Below, piece by piece: positions 5,366 through 6,728 of a DNA stretch of 6,728 bases (within the stretch, counting starts at the first letter, position 1; every line of letters begins with the position of its first letter). Location: positions 1-6,728 of the forward strand of contig JALUYN010000615.1 in assembly GCA_027012915.1 (NCBI GenBank), given 5' to 3'. The notes beneath the pieces are model-generated. The model did no database searches and was not told the origin of the DNA. It saw only the letters and a program-made list of their open reading frames with translations. The position numbers were made by a program, and so were the translations under genes. The DNA is from Cellvibrionaceae bacterium (GTDB lineage: Bacteria > Pseudomonadota > Gammaproteobacteria > Pseudomonadales > Cellvibrionaceae).

Positions 5366-6552
5366 CAGGTTTTTGGGCGCTGCTCTCTCTGGCTTCGGCG
5401 CTTGAGGTTGTAGGCCAGAATTGGCGGGCCAATCAGTTCGAAAACAATGGTGGCTCCCAGTGCGGTGGGCAGCAGGATGTCGGTGAGTTGCGGGAATATC
5501 TGGGAGGCGATCAGGGCGGTGCCGATGGCGATGCCTGCCTGGGGCAGTAGCGACATTCCCAGCTCCACACCGTCACCGGCCCGTCCTTTGTTTGTTTTTA
5601 AGGCAATGGCGCCGCCCAGTGATCGACCGCCAATGCGGCAAGCGATATAGAGAATGCCGATGGCGCCCAGATTCTGCAGTTGGTCTAACGATAAAGATGC
5701 GCCGGCCAAGGCGAAGAACAGCAGCATAAAAGGCCATTCAATATGGTCGATGGCATGAAAGGGACGTTTGTGATGGCGTGCGGTGTTGGTGACGGTAATG
5801 CCCATAACAATGCAGGCCAGAAGATAGGAAACATCAATCCATAGGGCGATACCGGCGCAGAGCAGCACGGCGCCCAGCGCTTCGATCAGCATGGGTTCGC
5901 CCTTTTGAGTGCGGCCGGTTATATAGCCAATTGGCAGCCCCAGTGCGACTCCCAGGCCAACGGCGCCAATCAACTCGATGGCGATATGCAAGGTACCGTT
6001 GTCGCCGTTGGTGGGTAGGAATTCGGCAGCGAGAATCAATGAGAAGCCAAAGACGATCAAACCCCAGATATCATCGAGGGCCACAATGCCCAATAGCTGT
6101 TCTGTGTGGTCATCCGAATACTTGTTTTCGTTAATAACGTCGTGCACGGCGGCAGGATCGGTGGCGGTGGCAATGGCTCCCAGCAGGAATCCCAGTGCCC
6201 ATTGATCCAGCAGCAATCCCATGGCCAGAGCAACCGTCAGCCACGTGGCGAGAGTTATGATGATGGAGTGGCCAAGTACCACTTTGCCCTGGGCCTTGAG
6301 AAAACGGCGATCCAGCTTTCCACCCAGAAGGAAACCTACCATAGCTAAGGCTACGGTACTGATCCAGGCGAATTCCTGATTGGCTACTTCACCGATTACG
6401 TTAAACCCCGATGGCCCTAATGCGATACCCAACAGGATCAACAGGGTGACCCTCGGTAGCTTGGTTTGAGTGGCGAGCCATTGCGCGCTGAGTCCCAGCA
6501 GCAGTAGAGAGCCCAAGGAGGCAAGATGAGGCGCTATAACGTCGGTCTGCAT
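5365..6552 (-). CDS. CPA2-type cation:proton antiporter
   Basis: This 395-residue inner-membrane protein belongs to the Na+/H+ exchanger superfamily, exchanging Na+ or K+ for protons to control pH and salt. It has about 11 to 13 hydrophobic segments, beginning at residue 11, and a basic cytoplasmic tail (KRRSQREQRPKT). Family hallmarks are TDPAA (131-135) in the first unwound helix, the ion-site pair VALDDIWG with Asp160-Asp161, an Arg-rich helix CRIGGR (305-310) and LLPQAGIAIG (335-344). The DD pair points to the electrogenic CPA2 branch; CPA1 members have ND. There is no C-terminal TrkA-N/RCK domain, so it is not a KefB/C-type channel-like protein. The ATG start at 6552 has no ribosome-binding site; an in-frame stop at 6601-6603 and no further ATG rule out an upstream start. 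The stop codon abuts the tRNA promoter. The exact cation cannot be told. Confidence 0.92.
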   Translation of the reverse strand: MQTDVIAPHLASLGSLLLLGLSAQWLATQTKLPRVTLLILLGIALGPSGFNVIGEVANQEFAWISTVALAMVGFLLGGKLDRRFLKAQGKVVLGHSIIITLATWLTVALAMGLLLDQWALGFLLGAIATATDPAAVHDVINENKYSDDHTEQLLGIVALDDIWGLIVFGFSLILAAEFLPTNGDNGTLHIAIELIGAVGLGVALGLPIGYITGRTQKGEPMLIEALGAVLLCAGIALWIDVSYLLACIVMGITVTNTARHHKRPFHAIDHIEWPFMLLFFALAGASLSLDQLQNLGAIGILYIACRIGGRSLGGAIALKTNKGRAGDGVELGMSLLPQAGIAIGTALIASQIFPQLTDILLPTALGATIVFELIGPPILAYNLKRRSQREQRPKT

Positions 6553-6561
6553 GTGGTTTGA

Positions 6562-6567
6562 ACTATA
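6562..6567 (-). promoter_or_regulatory. Possible -10 box for a nearly leaderless antiporter mRNA
   Basis: TATAGT on the minus strand ends nine bases before the antiporter ATG, so a start at normal spacing would leave a leader of only about three bases. This agrees with the missing ribosome-binding site. No good -35 lies at 16-18 bp, so the call is weak. Confidence 0.3.
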
Positions 6568-6631
6568 CTTTTGGTCCGGTGTTAAATTTTGTATGACTCG
6601 TTAGTCTGTGGTGGTCATTTATTGGCGGTGT

Positions 6632-6651
6632 GGTTATGCTCTTGGCATACC
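6632..6651. promoter_or_regulatory. Inverted repeat in the divergent promoter region
   Basis: TATGC-TCTTG-GCATA, flanked by GG and CC with one bulged T, forms a dyad between the divergently read antiporter and the plus-strand gene at 6688. Outer arms TTATTG (6619-6624) and CAATAA (6655-6660) are also complementary, though centred two bases away. It could be an operator serving either gene. It is short enough to be chance. Confidence 0.3.
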
Positions 6652-6687
6652 AGTCAATAATAACAACCATAATATCGGGTGGTGATC

Positions 6688-6728
6688 ATGGCACAGTCCA
6701 TTGTAGTTTACGCAATTCCTTTGTATCT
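6688..6728 (+). CDS. Start of a membrane protein, possibly sterol desaturase family (3'-partial)
   Basis: Only the first 13 codons are in the window: MAQSIVVYAIPLY. The start is supported by GGTGGTGATC directly before the ATG, which differs by one base from the perfect 16S-complementary GGAGGTGATC and places the core about five bases upstream. The hydrophobic start with a YAIP motif resembles the N-terminus of the sterol desaturase / fatty acid hydroxylase family, where a VYAIPxxLLL-type helix is common. That family would be an integral-membrane di-iron enzyme with His boxes, none of which falls inside the window. The gene is divergent from the antiporter. The start is fairly convincing; the family is a low-confidence guess from a few residues. 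Confidence 0.5.
   Translation, partial: MAQSIVVYAIPLY

Noticed and set aside
1..6728. CRISPR array, insertion sequence or defence-island genes
   Set aside because: No regularly spaced repeats, transposase motifs, terminal inverted repeats or defence-type domains are visible.

Overview
The window looks like chromosomal DNA from a Gram-negative, probably marine or aquatic gammaproteobacterium. The reasons are a TonB-dependent outer-membrane receptor, a secreted protein with a PEP-CTERM-like sorting signal, an elongator tRNA-Met of gammaproteobacterial type, and a CPXCG/DUF2164 gene pair. The genus cannot be fixed from the sequence alone; a Cellvibrionales- or Alteromonadales-like host is an inference.

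Layout from left to right: (1) 1-2014, + strand: a TonB-dependent receptor whose signal peptide and true start lie off the left edge. (2) 2115-2576, - strand: a two-gene unit, a CPXCG zinc-ribbon protein followed by a DUF2164 protein, convergent with the receptor. (3) 2598-2982: an AT-rich intergenic region that ends in a good match to a sigma-54 (-24/-12) promoter. (4) 2983-4815, + strand: a 610-residue exported beta-repeat protein with T5SS/PEP-CTERM-type repeats, a passenger-like APGNSPGT motif and a C-terminal VPAPSS/TM/RRTR sorting signal. It is closed by a strong hairpin terminator at 4871-4902. (5) 4956-5114, - strand: a 52-codon fragment that resembles the N-terminus of a tyrosine integrase. 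It sits downstream of a tRNA gene, with a tandem 12-bp repeat in between, and looks like the relic of an integrated element. (6) 5221-5297, - strand: tRNA-Met(CAT) with its own stable-RNA promoter and terminator. (7) 5365-6552, - strand: a CPA2-type cation:proton antiporter. (8) 6688 to the right edge, + strand: the first 13 codons of a divergent gene, possibly a sterol desaturase-like membrane protein.

The genes do not form one pathway. The most notable unit is the probable RpoN-controlled PEP-CTERM gene: sigma-54 promoter, signal peptide, beta-helix-like repeats, sorting signal and terminator form a self-contained cassette whose product should be processed by an exosortase encoded elsewhere. 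The second is the integrase relic at tRNA-Met, which marks a former integration site between the PEP-CTERM gene and the housekeeping tRNA/antiporter block. I found no CRISPR array, insertion sequence, rRNA or complete mobile element. I do not see a clearly new multi-gene system; the best leads are listed in the findings.
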